Shown here: positions 18,718 to 29,753 of the stretch, one piece after another | Numbering within the stretch: the first letter of the stretch is position 1 | Layout: every line of letters begins with the position of its first letter | Source of the DNA: Gracilaria gracilis | Lineage: Eukaryota; Rhodophyta; Florideophyceae; Gracilariales; Gracilariaceae | Assembly: GCA_030374805.1 (NCBI GenBank) | Contig: JARGSG010000224.1 | Span: 682,001-746,000, forward strand | Reading direction: 5' to 3' | Length of the DNA stretch: 64,000 nt | Made by a program: the position numbers and the translations under genes | The notes under the pieces: generated by a model | The model's database searches: none | Told to the model about the DNA's origin: nothing | Seen by the model: only the letters and a program-made list of their open reading frames with translations

Positions 18718-21192
18718 ATGAATGCTGATGCGCTGAATTCCGCTCTGACGAAGAGACGCAACGGGTGGTATACTGATTACCTTTCTCAACATCGTCATGA
18801 ATTTACAACGGACAAGGAGCTCAACATCTTTGCTGGAACGTGGAACGTCAATGGGCGTTCCCCGGAACAGAACCTGGACCTCACTCCGTGGTTGTTTCCG
18901 ACACGCCGAACAGATAGATGTCCTTTTGATATTTACATGCTTGGTTTACAAGAAGTACAATCTTTATCCGGAATGGATGCTGTTCGTTCAGATACCATAC
19001 GAGGCGTGGAGTGGCGAACAAAAATCCACCAACTACTCGATGATGACTACGATATTGTCGCAGAGAAACAACTTGTGGGCATAATGATCTTGGTCTTCGT
19101 GCGAAAGAATCACTCCGGTTATCTCTCCGACGTCAAGATCTCAACCGCTGCAACTGGATTCCTTAATGCTGTTGGTAACAAGGGGGGAATAGCCGTACGC
19201 TTTCAATTGTATGACCGAACCATATCGTGCGTTTCTTGTCACTTGACCGCTCACACAGGCAATGTCGAACGTCGTAATCAAGATTTTCGAGACGTTGTCA
19301 GAAAAGCAGTTTTCGAACAACCAGATTTGCTCGATGATCCCCCTTCGATGCCGCCCAAGTCGCTACCGGAATCTGCTATGCGAGAATCTAGGGTGGGTTG
19401 GAGCTGGAATTCTGCTGATCTCAGAAACGTAACGTCTGCTCCAATTGCATACACACCAGCTCCAGGTACTTCCAGCGGTGCTGGCGCTTGGTTTGAGAAC
19501 ATGAAATACGTTCGCGCTATTGCAGCGTCCGCTATCGCAGAGCTTGGCAACGGCTCAACAGCAGCTTCCACTCAGGTTTCCACATCATCAGGCATTCTCG
19601 CTCACGACGTTGTTTTCTGGTTGGGAGACTTGAACTATAGAATTGATGCTCCTTTAGAACGCGTCATGGAATGGATCAGGGAACAGAACTGGATGGCCTT
19701 GCGTAATGCGGACGAGCTCCAGTATCAAATGAAGTGGAATGATATTTTCAAAGGCTTTCGGGAAGGGCCAATACAGTTTCCACCAACCTACAAGTTTGAT
19801 AGATTCAGCGACAAGTACGCCACAGACGAAAACGGAGACATAAAAAGGACTCCAGCTTATACAGATCGCATCTTGTGGAAGCCCAGTACAGACGGCAAAG
19901 GCAATGAACTTCCGGTGATGTTGAGATGCTATGATTACGCAAAGGTATACTCGTCTGACCATCGTCCAGTGTACGCTCATTTTGGAATGAAGTTCGGGGT
20001 GGAGGACGCATTGAGGAAGAAGAGAATCGGAACGGAAGCTCAGAGGGTTCTAGATCGCAGGATGGAGAGATACTTGCCCAAGGTTCTTATTGACCCATGC
20101 CCTGTCCCGATGGGTAAATTGCTCTTCCGTGAAACAAAGAGTGTCACGGTGGTGCTGAGGAACACGTCAGAACATGGAGCTGCACATATTAGAATCGAAG
20201 CCCCAAAGCAGCAGCCCGAATGGCTACGTTTCGATGCAGCACGATGGCAGAATGTCATTATCCCCCCCAACGAATCAGCTGTGCTGGAGCTATTAGCTAG
20301 AGTTGGTTCTGAAAACGGTCTGGCAGCTCGAGTCTGCAGCGATGGCTGCATATTACACACAGATCTCACGATGCTAATCGAACCAGGTCGGGAGCGCAGA
20401 AGGATAGAAATAAGTGGCAGATACGTACCCACGACATTGGGTCTTTCTCTTGAAATGCTGTCAATGAGGTCAAATTCTGTTCGCTCTCTAAGACGTGAGA
20501 AAATTCCGGATTCTGTCTTCATGACGGACCGGGAATCCATTGATAGTGACCGGGAGAACAGAAGTCACCCAGATGCCTTACCGTCGGCGGTGCCGAAAGA
20601 AATCTGGCTGCTTATAGACGCATTGCTGAGAGTACATCAAGGAGAAACGGAATATTACATGCACCGCTTTCCCGATTTATTTCTCCGGAAACGCAGTAAC
20701 GCGCAAATCCATGAAGTTTTGAAGTATGTCGATAATGGGCAAACCATCCCAGATGAGATTGACGGTCATGATATAGCAGGGTGTTTGCTGGAAGTTTTGA
20801 GGAACTTGGAAGATACAGTCATTCCTCAGTCGGTATACCGTCGAGTACTTGAGGTAGGTCGAACAGAGGACCCGTTCGAGGTTCATGGAACAGTGGGCTT
20901 ATTACCTCCGCTGAATGGGAACGTCTTTTGGTATGTAATTGGTCTCCTTTGCCAGCATGGTGCTGTGAAGAAGGAAAAAGAAGAGGCTGTACAAATCGCA
21001 AAACTTTTCGGCAACATTCTTCTCCCCCGTTCAGTTTCCAATGTACCAAACGATTCAACGGCAAGAACATCTTTCATTCTTGCTGCGATAAAATACAATC
21101 AACGAATAAGCCCTTCGAGATATAAAGCTGTGATTGATCTAAAACGACCACTGTCTCATCCACGGAAACTTAATGCGAGACAGTCTGTATAA
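18718..21192 (+). CDS. OCRL: Type II inositol polyphosphate 5-phosphatase, OCRL/INPP5B type
   Basis: An 824-residue protein from the ATG at 18718. Residues about 35-425 are the 5-phosphatase catalytic domain, with FAGTWNVNG at the start, NKGGIAVRF and CHLTAHTGNVERRNQDF in the middle, WLGDLNYRID near 301, TPAYTDRILWK near 379 and SSDHRPV near 412. It removes the 5-phosphate from PI(4,5)P2 and PI(3,4,5)P3 on endosomal and Golgi membranes. An ASH domain follows (about 460-575). The last third (about 630-795) matches the RhoGAP-like domain of OCRL, probably a Rab/Rho-binding module without GAP activity. An insertion of about 100 residues rich in Ser/Ala/Pro separates NVERRNQDF from WLGDLNY, longer than in animal enzymes. 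No N-terminal PH domain is visible. Confidence 0.9.
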   Translation: MNADALNSALTKRRNGWYTDYLSQHRHEFTTDKELNIFAGTWNVNGRSPEQNLDLTPWLFPTRRTDRCPFDIYMLGLQEVQSLSGMDAVRSDTIRGVEWRTKIHQLLDDDYDIVAEKQLVGIMILVFVRKNHSGYLSDVKISTAATGFLNAVGNKGGIAVRFQLYDRTISCVSCHLTAHTGNVERRNQDFRDVVRKAVFEQPDLLDDPPSMPPKSLPESAMRESRVGWSWNSADLRNVTSAPIAYTPAPGTSSGAGAWFENMKYVRAIAASAIAELGNGSTAASTQVSTSSGILAHDVVFWLGDLNYRIDAPLERVMEWIREQNWMALRNADELQYQMKWNDIFKGFREGPIQFPPTYKFDRFSDKYATDENGDIKRTPAYTDRILWKPSTDGKGNELPVMLRCYDYAKVYSSDHRPVYAHFGMKFGVEDALRKKRIGTEAQRVLDRRMERYLPKVLIDPCPVPMGKLLFRETKSVTVVLRNTSEHGAAHIRIEAPKQQPEWLRFDAARWQNVIIPPNESAVLELLARVGSENGLAARVCSDGCILHTDLTMLIEPGRERRRIEISGRYVPTTLGLSLEMLSMRSNSVRSLRREKIPDSVFMTDRESIDSDRENRSHPDALPSAVPKEIWLLIDALLRVHQGETEYYMHRFPDLFLRKRSNAQIHEVLKYVDNGQTIPDEIDGHDIAGCLLEVLRNLEDTVIPQSVYRRVLEVGRTEDPFEVHGTVGLLPPLNGNVFWYVIGLLCQHGAVKKEKEEAVQIAKLFGNILLPRSVSNVPNDSTARTSFILAAIKYNQRISPSRYKAVIDLKRPLSHPRKLNARQSV

Positions 21193-21552
21193 TAACAATC
21201 TGATTAAAGAACAAAAAGAAAACACTTCCCGTGACTGGCGAAGCAAGATAGCGATTAGGTGCTCCGAGCAGTTATTGAAATCTTCCGATGTTACTGCATA
21301 ACGCAATGAATCAAATCGAACAACACCCATGCACGGTTTCGAGACTCTATATATGAACCCGGACCCACGAGGACTGGTTTAGAGCATCACCAACTAGGGT
21401 ACATTGCATGCAGATTACACTTAACCCGTGTTTGAAATACGGCAACGCATGCACTCTACGAGCTTTCGAACATACCGGTCGTCAAGCTGAAGCATGAGTC
21501 GGAGGCATTGTTTCCCGACTTCCCAATCACATATTTGTTTCGAAGGTCCAAC
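21193..21552. other. Intergenic region between convergent genes
   Basis: A 360-bp spacer between the 3' ends of the OCRL-type and TsaE genes. No coding or repeat signal seen. Confidence 0.5.
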
Positions 21553-22479
21553 TCAGTCATTTTCAACAGCAGTGACCTTGGTTGCATCTATGCAACAGAA
21601 TTCTTCCATAATACTCTGTATTCTTTCATTCCATTCTTTGCCATGTGGTTTCATTGAAACATAACGTCCGCGCTGTTCATGGGACCCATACGGGTCATCC
21701 GTTCCGAAGCCCCAGGGATCATCGTCTGAGATTGCCGTACTAGGTTCTTCTTTGTCATACGATATATGCACTTCAAGTCGGGTGAGAGGTGTGAGTGATT
21801 TTAGGCGATCGGGCCATTCGATCAGGCACGCAGTTTGATCGAATGCCCTCTTGAAATCAACAATTGGCCGCTGAGCCGCGTCATTTAAGCGCCATAAATC
21901 CATGTGTAAGATTTCTGGAATTCCAGGATGCTTGTCAGGCTTTTCGTAGCTGTTGAGAAGCAAATACGTAGGAGACGTTACCGCTACGCTATCGTCAGCA
22001 TGTGCGGAGTGTATGTAGCCTCGCGCCAACGCTGTCTTTCCTACGCCCAGATCACCGAATAGGAGGATAACATCGCCTGCTCTGCAATCTCGACCAAGTA
22101 ATCGCCCGAGCCTGTACGTGTGACTCTCCGTTGGCAGCAATAATCTGTCTTCGGAAAGCGAAGCATCGATCTGACTTCTTAGTACATTCGTCGCAGTGCT
22201 GGCGTAATGGCCTCGTCTCTTAGATGGGTCTCGTGGTGTCGAGGAAAAATATCGAGAGCATGTTGGACTGAGGTCTTCCTTCGTGAATCGCGGGAACATA
22301 GAATGTGAGCAACTCGAAAAGAACTGCTGAGAAGGAATCCTTGAAGGCCTGAATGTCTTGATAAAGGTAGCTGCAGTTTTTACACAAGGAGTTTTCATCA
22401 TGTAGTAGTTCTTCGTCGTCGTTGCTGTGGTTGTCAAACAAACATTCCAAGCTAGCTGCTCTTTACAAATTGCTTTCAT
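21553..22479 (-). CDS. tsaE: tRNA threonylcarbamoyladenosine synthesis protein TsaE, organelle-targeted
   Basis: A 308-residue protein from the ATG at 22479. The core (about residues 110-250) is TsaE. It has the Walker A GDLGVGKTALARG near residue 140, then TSPTYLLLNSY, the HMDLWRLND strand and CLIEWPDRL; these are the classical TsaE motifs. TsaE is the ATPase that assists TsaD/TsaB in making t6A37 on ANN-decoding tRNAs in bacteria and organelles. Bacterial TsaE is about 150 residues. Here a 100-residue Ser/Thr/Lys-rich N-terminus without acidic residues at its start looks like a mitochondrial or plastid transit peptide. A C-terminal extension carries an acidic DDDPWGFGTDDPYG insert. Several in-frame ATGs (for example M27) could serve as the real start. 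Confidence 0.85.
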   Translation of the reverse strand: MKAICKEQLAWNVCLTTTATTTKNYYMMKTPCVKTAATFIKTFRPSRIPSQQFFSSCSHSMFPRFTKEDLSPTCSRYFSSTPRDPSKRRGHYASTATNVLRSQIDASLSEDRLLLPTESHTYRLGRLLGRDCRAGDVILLFGDLGVGKTALARGYIHSAHADDSVAVTSPTYLLLNSYEKPDKHPGIPEILHMDLWRLNDAAQRPIVDFKRAFDQTACLIEWPDRLKSLTPLTRLEVHISYDKEEPSTAISDDDPWGFGTDDPYGSHEQRGRYVSMKPHGKEWNERIQSIMEEFCCIDATKVTAVEND

Positions 22480-23098
22480 CTGTCCTCCTGTGGCAATCCA
22501 GATTTAGTGGAGTATACCAGAACCCTTCGCATCAGCACGGTGAGGTGAAGTCAGGGTGGAGGAAACTGGTAATCCTCTTACCTGGTAGATACCTGGGTCC
22601 GGTCCAAATGCAACGAAGGGTGCACGAAGACGGATGCGTGAAAGCGGTGGTTGGGCCGGTGGGCAGATCATGCATGCCCAACTGGGTAAGGTGGACCTGG
22701 AGAAGGACTAACCCTCTACCGTTGGTACAAAGGTACACGTACGAAGGTACAACTGCGTGCGAAGGTGGAGAGACCGCCTCAGATTTCATTTTGGGGAAAA
22801 GTTCAAAAAATGGAATTCCTCTTCTGATTACGAGAACCGGTTGGTGACACAGACAACCAATCGAGCGTTGAAGTGGTATTACCGTTGTACTCAGACAGCC
22901 GCTGACGAAGACCTTCCCCCTCGAGCTCAAAACCTGTTTCGAACATGGGCTTCTGCATTTACCCCGAAGCTTTCGTCTGACAGTCTATCTGCTCCCGTCT
23001 ACGTTGCCTTGGAGACCACTTTGACTTTGAGCCACACCGCAAGCGAGGTTCCGGTGCTGTTTCGGAACCTGTCGCTATCCACCCCACAACTAATTGCC
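22480..23098. promoter_or_regulatory. Divergent promoter region with motif copies
   Basis: Lies between TsaE and the low-complexity zinc protein. It contains an exact TACCGTTGGTA at 22717-22727, embedded in GGTACAAAGGTACACGTACG-type repeats of GGTAC. A related TACCTGGTAGATACCTGG string lies near 22578. The region 22757-23098 is an open frame continuous with the downstream gene but has no ATG, so I treat it as leader. Confidence 0.45.
22717..22727 (+). promoter_or_regulatory. Dispersed motif TACCGTTGGTA, copy 3
   Basis: Exact copy between the divergent TsaE and low-complexity zinc protein genes, followed by two further GGTAC strings. Confidence 0.55.
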
Positions 23099-26000
23099 AT
23101 GACCGAAAAGGCCACTCCCGCGTCACTCAGCTTTTTGTGCGCAACGACTGACCTCACTCCCGAAGACTGCAAACCAATCAAGTTCTTGGAAACTCGAAGC
23201 AGGCCTCGCTCTAGACCCGTGCAGCGCACCGTTTTTCAAATCGGCTCAGAATGGGACTCGTCTGCTACGGAGTCGGTCTTAGATGCTTTCCATCTCTCAA
23301 TGCCTGCCGAAATAGGTCCGAAGTCACCCGCGGAACAAAGCCTGAAGTTTTCAAGAGCGTCAGGCTCAGTCGAAGTGGATGCCGAAATGGCTGATATCTT
23401 CGCGGAGCCGACGTCGAACTCTTGTCCGGATAAAGCTGCGCTTCACAAGGACTCTACGCTCCCCCTCGTGCAATGTTGTATCTGTAACCGCCCAGTCTTA
23501 TTCACCAGAGCAGTTTCGCACATGAAATCATGCCGCACCGCCAATGATTCTTCTGGATTTATTGAAGACCACATAACCCAAAACCCCGCTTCTGTTAACG
23601 ATGATGAGAAAAATAGTCTTATTTGCGCCCCATACATTGACTCGAAGCAAGAGTCGAGGGCGAAGGACAGTAGCCAGTCGTCGGCACCGCCGCCTATCCG
23701 AGGTGCAATCAGTCATCGTGAAAAAGAATGCATGCGGGCGTCACTGAAGCTTCGAAAGGCGTCTTTTCCGAGGGATGAAGATGACTGGGAAACATCACTC
23801 GCATCGATTGTGGAAGTCATACCAAGAAGTACTACATATCGGAGGCGTCGAGTGCTGGTTCCTCATGTACCGGATACTCAAAGAAAGCGTCTTCAATCAG
23901 ATAAGAAAGCAATTTCAGCTGCTAGCGTGGCTGGACTCTACCCGCCGACGAATACAAGGCAATCTGTTGGGGTTGCGTCCAAACCCCGAGATCCGCTTCG
24001 CGAGGTGGCCCGCAAATGGTCCGCACGTACACCATGGGCGAAGTTGATGCATATGGCGCTTCCCCTTCGAACAAAGCTTACGCCAAAGAAACGCAAGTTC
24101 TCGCGCGCCATGGGTACTGTGTCTTTAGAAACGGATGAATCTTCTTCTCATGTAGCCAATATCAATGGAAATATGAAGAATTCCAAGCAAAACGAAAGCT
24201 TAGATCGATATCAGTCTGGGGGACAGCAACAACCTCCGTCGCTTATCGGTGCGCTCCTCTGGCTTCGCGGGCACGCCACTCGTGAAATATTTGGTACGCC
24301 TCTGCAACACATGGACATCCCCTCTTCTCTTCATCCAAGAATCTCAACTTTATTTCATGGGCAAACCCTCCCGTCCCGAGGCGGGATTTTTGAAACAGAT
24401 CCGCGACCCGTTTCTACAGTCAGACTTCCGGCTAGTATCACAAGAAAATCAAAAGCCTTGGCTCTTGCCGTCCCTGTCTCAAAAGCTCCGTCTATCGATA
24501 AGAAGCAAAGGACCGTCCCTCCGAAGGCTGCTTCTACTCAAGCGAATGGAGCAATGCCACCACCAAAGAAACCAAAGGTTCCAAAGCCACAACCAATACT
24601 GAGCAACGGTCATGCTTTCCCAACAAGAACCCCGCACCAGGCACAAGCCGCCGCGAGAAACAACGCTAACCGGTCTAATGTAAGAGCTCAGCCACCTTTA
24701 AATCCGACACATATTACTCCCGAGTTGCAACGACAAATGCTCCAGCAGCGACATATGAGCAAAGTTGCGGCCAAGACCACTATCAATGGAGCTGTTAGTT
24801 CAGCAGCCATTGCTGCATCTAATTATGCAAACATGCACCCGGCGTCGCAAAGAAATATGTATCTAAATCCAATGCCAGCGGCAATGGCGGGCATGCATCC
24901 AAGAACTGCTGGTCTTGCGGCACATCCGTCGGCCCACCTAACTACACCAATGAGCGCGACCCCCAATCAAGGAACCAAGTCTACAGGTTCGAGAGGAAGC
25001 AAAGGACGGGTTCCCGTGGGTCACCAAGTTGCAGGCGCGTCTCCCGGTATGAGAGTAACAGGGGGGATACCGATAAGAAACCAGTCGCCTAGCCAAGGAA
25101 GCTCGCGGAGCGCTGACCGTTCTTCTCGTATGAGGATCCCAGCAGAAGTAGCTGCAGCTGCCGCCGCAAGGCAATATGATGCGGGTCTCCTGGCTTCCGC
25201 TGCGCAACAGATACAGCGAGGGCAGGTCCCACATCCGGCCATGTACAATAATCAGACCCCTATTGACTTTCAACACATGCTGGCTCAAATTGCCGGCGCA
25301 AATCACCACGTGCGTGACGATCTCTCGGGGTTGGGAAATAGTGTGCACCCAGGCGTTACAAGCGATGTTGCCAGCGTAGCGCGAAGGAATCTGCAAGGAC
25401 TTTCCCCTTTAACTGCTGTTAAAGCAGGGGGATCAGTCCAAGGTACTCCACAAGTAATCCAATCGCGAGATCCATCCTTGCTCAAACCAAACACCACACC
25501 GCGAATGCCAGTGCAGAAGAATGACCAGAACATAGGCCATAGATCAAAGGAACTCGAACAGCAACTTCGCCAAGGAGCAGGTTTTATGTTAGACAATTCT
25601 AGTGCTGCTGCGAAACTGGAAGCAGCTTTAGGCGGCTACGGGAAACGTCCTAATCCTCAACAAATTGGCGTTCCGAATATGTCTCAAGGTCTTTACGATG
25701 CTGCAATAGCGGCTGCAGCCTCACCTCAAATGGGGCCGAACGCAATTGCTATGAAGAATCAAGCGTTTCTTCGAATGGCTCCTAACTCCCTAGCGGTGGC
25801 CCTAACGAACCCCGCCATGTTTCAGAACATGAGGGATATGCCCAACCTGGTTATGGGAATGCCAGGACAGTCTCATGGGAACAACATGGTGAATTTCATG
25901 CCAACAACCGCTCCTACAACTGGATTGCAGAATCCGGCACTAAGCAATCCAATTGCTCCTAATGTTACTGGAAAAGTTGTCGGGCAAGGACAGTCGATGA

Positions 26001-26251
26001 ACATGCTCTCCAGTAACCAAATTCTTCAACAAATGTTCGGAGCCAAGGCTATGGGAGCGAATCTTAGCAACACTGTGCATCAGCAGCAATTTGTGGAAGC
26101 AAATGCTCAGCTGAATAACCTCATTCCCGACATGCGCCAAGTTGGTGTGCCTCCTACTGCCCAAGACCTCGCCCCTGGGGATAAGGCCTCAATCCTCAAT
26201 GAAATTGACAAAGTGTTCGAAGGACAAGATGCTCAAGACTCCGGGTTCTAA
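23099..26251 (+). CDS. Large low-complexity nuclear-type protein with one C2HC zinc motif
   Basis: A protein of 1050 residues from the first ATG at 23099; the frame is open from 22757 without an ATG. Near residue 125 it has CCICNRPVLFTRAVSHMKSC, a compact C-x2-C...H-x3-C zinc motif of the type seen in the SAGA deubiquitinase-module proteins Sgf11 and Sgf73/ataxin-7. A basic region with RRRRVLVPHVPDTQRKR-like segments follows. The C-terminal 600 residues are rich in Gln, Asn, Met, Ala and Pro, typical of transcription coactivators. A short conserved-looking tail (LNEIDKVFEGQDAQD) ends the protein. An ataxin-7/SGF73-like role is possible, but I see no clear SCA7 domain, so the call is open. Confidence 0.6.
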   Translation: MTEKATPASLSFLCATTDLTPEDCKPIKFLETRSRPRSRPVQRTVFQIGSEWDSSATESVLDAFHLSMPAEIGPKSPAEQSLKFSRASGSVEVDAEMADIFAEPTSNSCPDKAALHKDSTLPLVQCCICNRPVLFTRAVSHMKSCRTANDSSGFIEDHITQNPASVNDDEKNSLICAPYIDSKQESRAKDSSQSSAPPPIRGAISHREKECMRASLKLRKASFPRDEDDWETSLASIVEVIPRSTTYRRRRVLVPHVPDTQRKRLQSDKKAISAASVAGLYPPTNTRQSVGVASKPRDPLREVARKWSARTPWAKLMHMALPLRTKLTPKKRKFSRAMGTVSLETDESSSHVANINGNMKNSKQNESLDRYQSGGQQQPPSLIGALLWLRGHATREIFGTPLQHMDIPSSLHPRISTLFHGQTLPSRGGIFETDPRPVSTVRLPASITRKSKALALAVPVSKAPSIDKKQRTVPPKAASTQANGAMPPPKKPKVPKPQPILSNGHAFPTRTPHQAQAAARNNANRSNVRAQPPLNPTHITPELQRQMLQQRHMSKVAAKTTINGAVSSAAIAASNYANMHPASQRNMYLNPMPAAMAGMHPRTAGLAAHPSAHLTTPMSATPNQGTKSTGSRGSKGRVPVGHQVAGASPGMRVTGGIPIRNQSPSQGSSRSADRSSRMRIPAEVAAAAAARQYDAGLLASAAQQIQRGQVPHPAMYNNQTPIDFQHMLAQIAGANHHVRDDLSGLGNSVHPGVTSDVASVARRNLQGLSPLTAVKAGGSVQGTPQVIQSRDPSLLKPNTTPRMPVQKNDQNIGHRSKELEQQLRQGAGFMLDNSSAAAKLEAALGGYGKRPNPQQIGVPNMSQGLYDAAIAAAASPQMGPNAIAMKNQAFLRMAPNSLAVALTNPAMFQNMRDMPNLVMGMPGQSHGNNMVNFMPTTAPTTGLQNPALSNPIAPNVTGKVVGQGQSMNMLSSNQILQQMFGAKAMGANLSNTVHQQQFVEANAQLNNLIPDMRQVGVPPTAQDLAPGDKASILNEIDKVFEGQDAQDSGF

Positions 26252-27165
26252 CCATTGCAAGAGCGACGGCAACACAAACACGGCCAATCCTCAGTTGTAT
26301 GTTTGAAACGCAGTTGGGTTTATGGAATACTGCGGTTCTTTTCAAGCTCTGTCGCAGTGTCCCAAGGGGGTTCATGAAGGCATGTAGGCTACAGGAGTGT
26401 TGTTTTATAGTCCGGATTCGGATCTTACATTTTCGTTCTCAGCTCATTCTCTTCATCTAATTTCATGTACAGAGTATTTTCGTTTACTGAACAAACTAAA
26501 GCGACCAACATTCCTGATATCTCTAACGATTTTGTATCAATGTCCATTTTCTCTCTCTCTCTCTCTCTCTCTCTCCAGAAGATTCAGAGAAGTTTCTGAG
26601 CTGCTCAGACACACTGCTCGCATTTTGAACGGCGGGCTCCCGTCATAGCCTAGCTTACGACTCTTATTATCTAGACCGATCTCTACATAGGGCAGTTGTT
26701 AGCCATACGTTCGTTCGAAGATTTCAGGCAGGTACGCACCAGTGTGCAGATGACGAAGTCTTGTGCGAGAACGTTCTGCCCCTCTTCCACACATGAAAGT
26801 AATGTAAGCTACCTTCAGAACCCGACGTACAATAGTTTGAGGAGAAAAGCCCCGTCTAAACATTTTGATACACTGACAGAGTGTTTCAGATTATGGCTGT
26901 ACTCCATAAACTTCATTTCTATACACTTCAGAGTCTTTCACATTTCTAGCTCTACGCTCCAAACTCCATGCTCCTGGTTACAAAGGTAACTTCTTTCAGG
27001 TGTGCCGTTCAACGCAAACAATCCTTGGGATGGAAGAAAATGTCACCATCACGGCGCACATCTGTCTTATAAGGGAATGAACCACATCCACAAGAAACCA
27101 GTACTCGCAACGATCCTCTTATTACTAATGTATAGAAACAAAGTCTTGTACCTAGTTGCTTGTTT
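26252..27165. other. Intergenic region with CT microsatellite
   Basis: A 0.9-kb spacer between convergent genes. A perfect CT run occupies 26551-26575. Nothing else is recognisable. Confidence 0.5.
26551..26575. repeat. CT microsatellite
   Basis: An uninterrupted run of about twelve CT dinucleotides in the 3' flank of the low-complexity zinc protein gene. Confidence 0.85.
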
Positions 27166-29196
27166 TCATCCGTTTTGCTGCTGTTTCCATCGTCGAGCTG
27201 CTTCCAGAAGGTTACCAATGCCACTGGGAGTCGTTTCTTCCTCTGGGAAAACTACTTGCCAATACTCTTCATCCCCACTTTCTGTCCTTCGAGTCTTCTT
27301 CACTTTTCTTGGAATTGCATTCTTCGCTAGTGCTACATTAGCTCCCTTGTCCTTCTTTTCATTAGACAACCCAGTTTCCCATGATAACCATCTATTTGCC
27401 ATATCAAAAGCTTCTTCGCGGAGTTCCGTGCTGTTCTCTTTTGCAGCAATAGCTTCTTGCCTAAGAGATTCTACACTTCGTTCGAAAACTCGTCTAATTG
27501 CTTCATCGGCTGCTTGTAAATCTTTCATCATGTTTACGTAAGCAATCCAAACGGCTGGATGAGGCTGGCTGCCAACATAACTCTCAAAGCGTCGGATAGC
27601 AGAAGTTTCGTTTTCAGTTTTTGCAACATCAGCCAGCTTCTCCCACAGCTTTGGCGAGGTCCTTAATTCGTCCACTGAGCTAGCTATTTCAAGAACCATT
27701 CTCGCTCTCTCGACTTCGCCAAGCTTTAGTTCTAGCTCTGCGAGTGAAAGAAAGGCCGGCTCATGAGTCGGATTCTTGGTCAGCCAGTTTTCGTATATCT
27801 TTCGAACACGATCAAACTCTCCAAGGGAAACTTCGAACTCAATGTATGTCTTATACAAGGCATGTTTGTGAGGAAGCACACCAAGTCCGGTTCCAAAAAT
27901 TTTGCGAGCTGCTTGCACATCCTTGTTCCGTATTTCAGCTTGAGCGTAATAGATCCAAAGCTTCCCAAAAGAGAACTTACGATGGCGCTTTGGTATCGTT
28001 CTCATGCATCTCTTATATACATCAATAGCGGATTGCAAGTCATTGCAAGAAAGCTCCTCCCATATGGCGTAAGACACCCAGAGGTAAATGTATCTATTCC
28101 ACGATGGCTTTGAAGCAACGGGGGGCAGATTTGTAATCGCTCGTTCATATGTTTTCCGAATATGTTCAATGGATGAGGTTGATTCTTCAAGCTGAAGGAG
28201 GTCAAACCAAGTATCATAGTCAGTGGGATTCTCAGCGAGGACAGCTTCATATGTGCTTCTCTTCTTCGACGACAGTAAACTGTCCAGTGCCTCTCTATCT
28301 CCGTGCTGTTTTTCGAAGTTTGTAAAAGCGTGATGTAATTCTGGAGATTCAGATTCAGAAAACTTTGTCGTTGCGTACTGGTATATGGTCCTCGCTCGCT
28401 CAGCCTGTTTGCGACGCTCTTCAAACTTTGCAAACGAGAGAAAGAAACTTGGTGTTTGCTGTGAAGGCGAAAGTTGTTCGGTTGCACGCTCATATACATG
28501 GCGAGCATGACCCAGACGCTCATGTCGCTCCTCGAACTTTGCGTATTTGATGTAAGAATGTGACGTTGGATGTACCTTTACAAGTGACTCATAAACCTTT
28601 CTAGCGCTTTCACTCCGTCCATGACGTAGCTCAAAGCGGATGAAGGCAAAATAAGCAGTAGCCTCTGGTAGCCACTTCATCCAGCGGTCATACACCAACC
28701 GAGCTTGATTGAGTTGACCCAGCATCTCTTCCATGTGAGCATATTTGAGCCAGATTTGGTCCACTCTTGGTAACAAGGCCACCGCTCTATCAAAGATATT
28801 TCTTGCATGGTTTATAAAGCGGTGTCGCATTTCCATTTCAGCATAATTGAGCCATACCACAGGGTTGCGATAGTCATTATCGATCGCTCGCTCCCAAATG
28901 GAACGGGCACGTACAAACTCGTTCTGCTCCTCCTCCCATCTTGCGTAGCGAATCCAGAGAGGGGTGTGTGAACGGTTGCGAACAATTCGCATCTCATACT
29001 GCTTGCGCTCATTTCTTTGGTAGTCGAGTAGCTCCTCGGCGTCGGCGATGTGTTGCTTTGGAACGGGAACAGACTGCTCTTTGCGCTCCCATGCTTCTCG
29101 TAGAAGCTGTTCTGCAGTGATCTGAATTGTAGCCGGAGCCTTGCTCTTCACCCGATTTGCATTTTGAACTTTGGCGTGCGATGGAACTTCATCCAT
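27166..29196 (-). CDS. CRNKL1: Pre-mRNA splicing factor Crooked neck (CRNKL1/Clf1)
   Basis: A 676-residue protein from the ATG at 29196, matching the usual length of about 680-690. It is built almost wholly of HAT (half-a-TPR) repeats: W-x-x-Y/W...E...AR-x-V/I-[YF]-E/D-R-A/W recurs about 15 times, for example WIRYARWEEEQNEFVRARSIWERA and WLNYAEMEMRHRFINHARNIFDRA. The N-terminus carries QITAEQLLREAWERKE, the conserved Clf1 start. It is a core scaffold of the Prp19/NineTeen complex in the catalytic spliceosome. Its presence fits a genome that is intron-poor but still splices. The frame is open upstream to 29403 without an ATG. Confidence 0.93.
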   Translation of the reverse strand: MDEVPSHAKVQNANRVKSKAPATIQITAEQLLREAWERKEQSVPVPKQHIADAEELLDYQRNERKQYEMRIVRNRSHTPLWIRYARWEEEQNEFVRARSIWERAIDNDYRNPVVWLNYAEMEMRHRFINHARNIFDRAVALLPRVDQIWLKYAHMEEMLGQLNQARLVYDRWMKWLPEATAYFAFIRFELRHGRSESARKVYESLVKVHPTSHSYIKYAKFEERHERLGHARHVYERATEQLSPSQQTPSFFLSFAKFEERRKQAERARTIYQYATTKFSESESPELHHAFTNFEKQHGDREALDSLLSSKKRSTYEAVLAENPTDYDTWFDLLQLEESTSSIEHIRKTYERAITNLPPVASKPSWNRYIYLWVSYAIWEELSCNDLQSAIDVYKRCMRTIPKRHRKFSFGKLWIYYAQAEIRNKDVQAARKIFGTGLGVLPHKHALYKTYIEFEVSLGEFDRVRKIYENWLTKNPTHEPAFLSLAELELKLGEVERARMVLEIASSVDELRTSPKLWEKLADVAKTENETSAIRRFESYVGSQPHPAVWIAYVNMMKDLQAADEAIRRVFERSVESLRQEAIAAKENSTELREEAFDMANRWLSWETGLSNEKKDKGANVALAKNAIPRKVKKTRRTESGDEEYWQVVFPEEETTPSGIGNLLEAARRWKQQQNG

Positions 29197-29753
29197 GGTG
29201 AGGACAAGAGTACACCTGCAACACGACCGATCAACAAGACCGTGAGGAGAGCGACGAGCGCGAGAGCTGTATTGAGAGACTGTAGCTCTACGTGAAAGAA
29301 GTGCAGAACGGAGTACGTGAGACAGGAAATACGAGGCAAACAAGAACTGTGCCAACTTTATCCGAGAAACGACACAAAACTGTTTCCGCAGATACAGCCC
29401 CACGACTGTTCCCTATATCTGAAGTCTTTCGGTCTTTCGGGGAAAAGCGAACCCTGTTGTCGGGCCTTGTGACTTCCCAATGCAACCATCAGCGTTGTCG
29501 AAAGAGAATCTGTAGAACGCGAAGTTCATTGACTCCATGGATCATGATCAAGAATTCTCTACAAAAATTGTCCTTTATACAAAAAAACCACTAGATATGC
29601 GGGTCCTCACCGGAGCCCGGAGGAGAAGCGCATCGTCCCAAGTTGGGACTCCCAACCAATGCAACGTCTACCGACGACGGTTTGTCCTGAACCTGTAACG
29701 CTACCTTCGGTAGGTACAGTACTATCTATTACCAGTATGTGGTACCTAACACT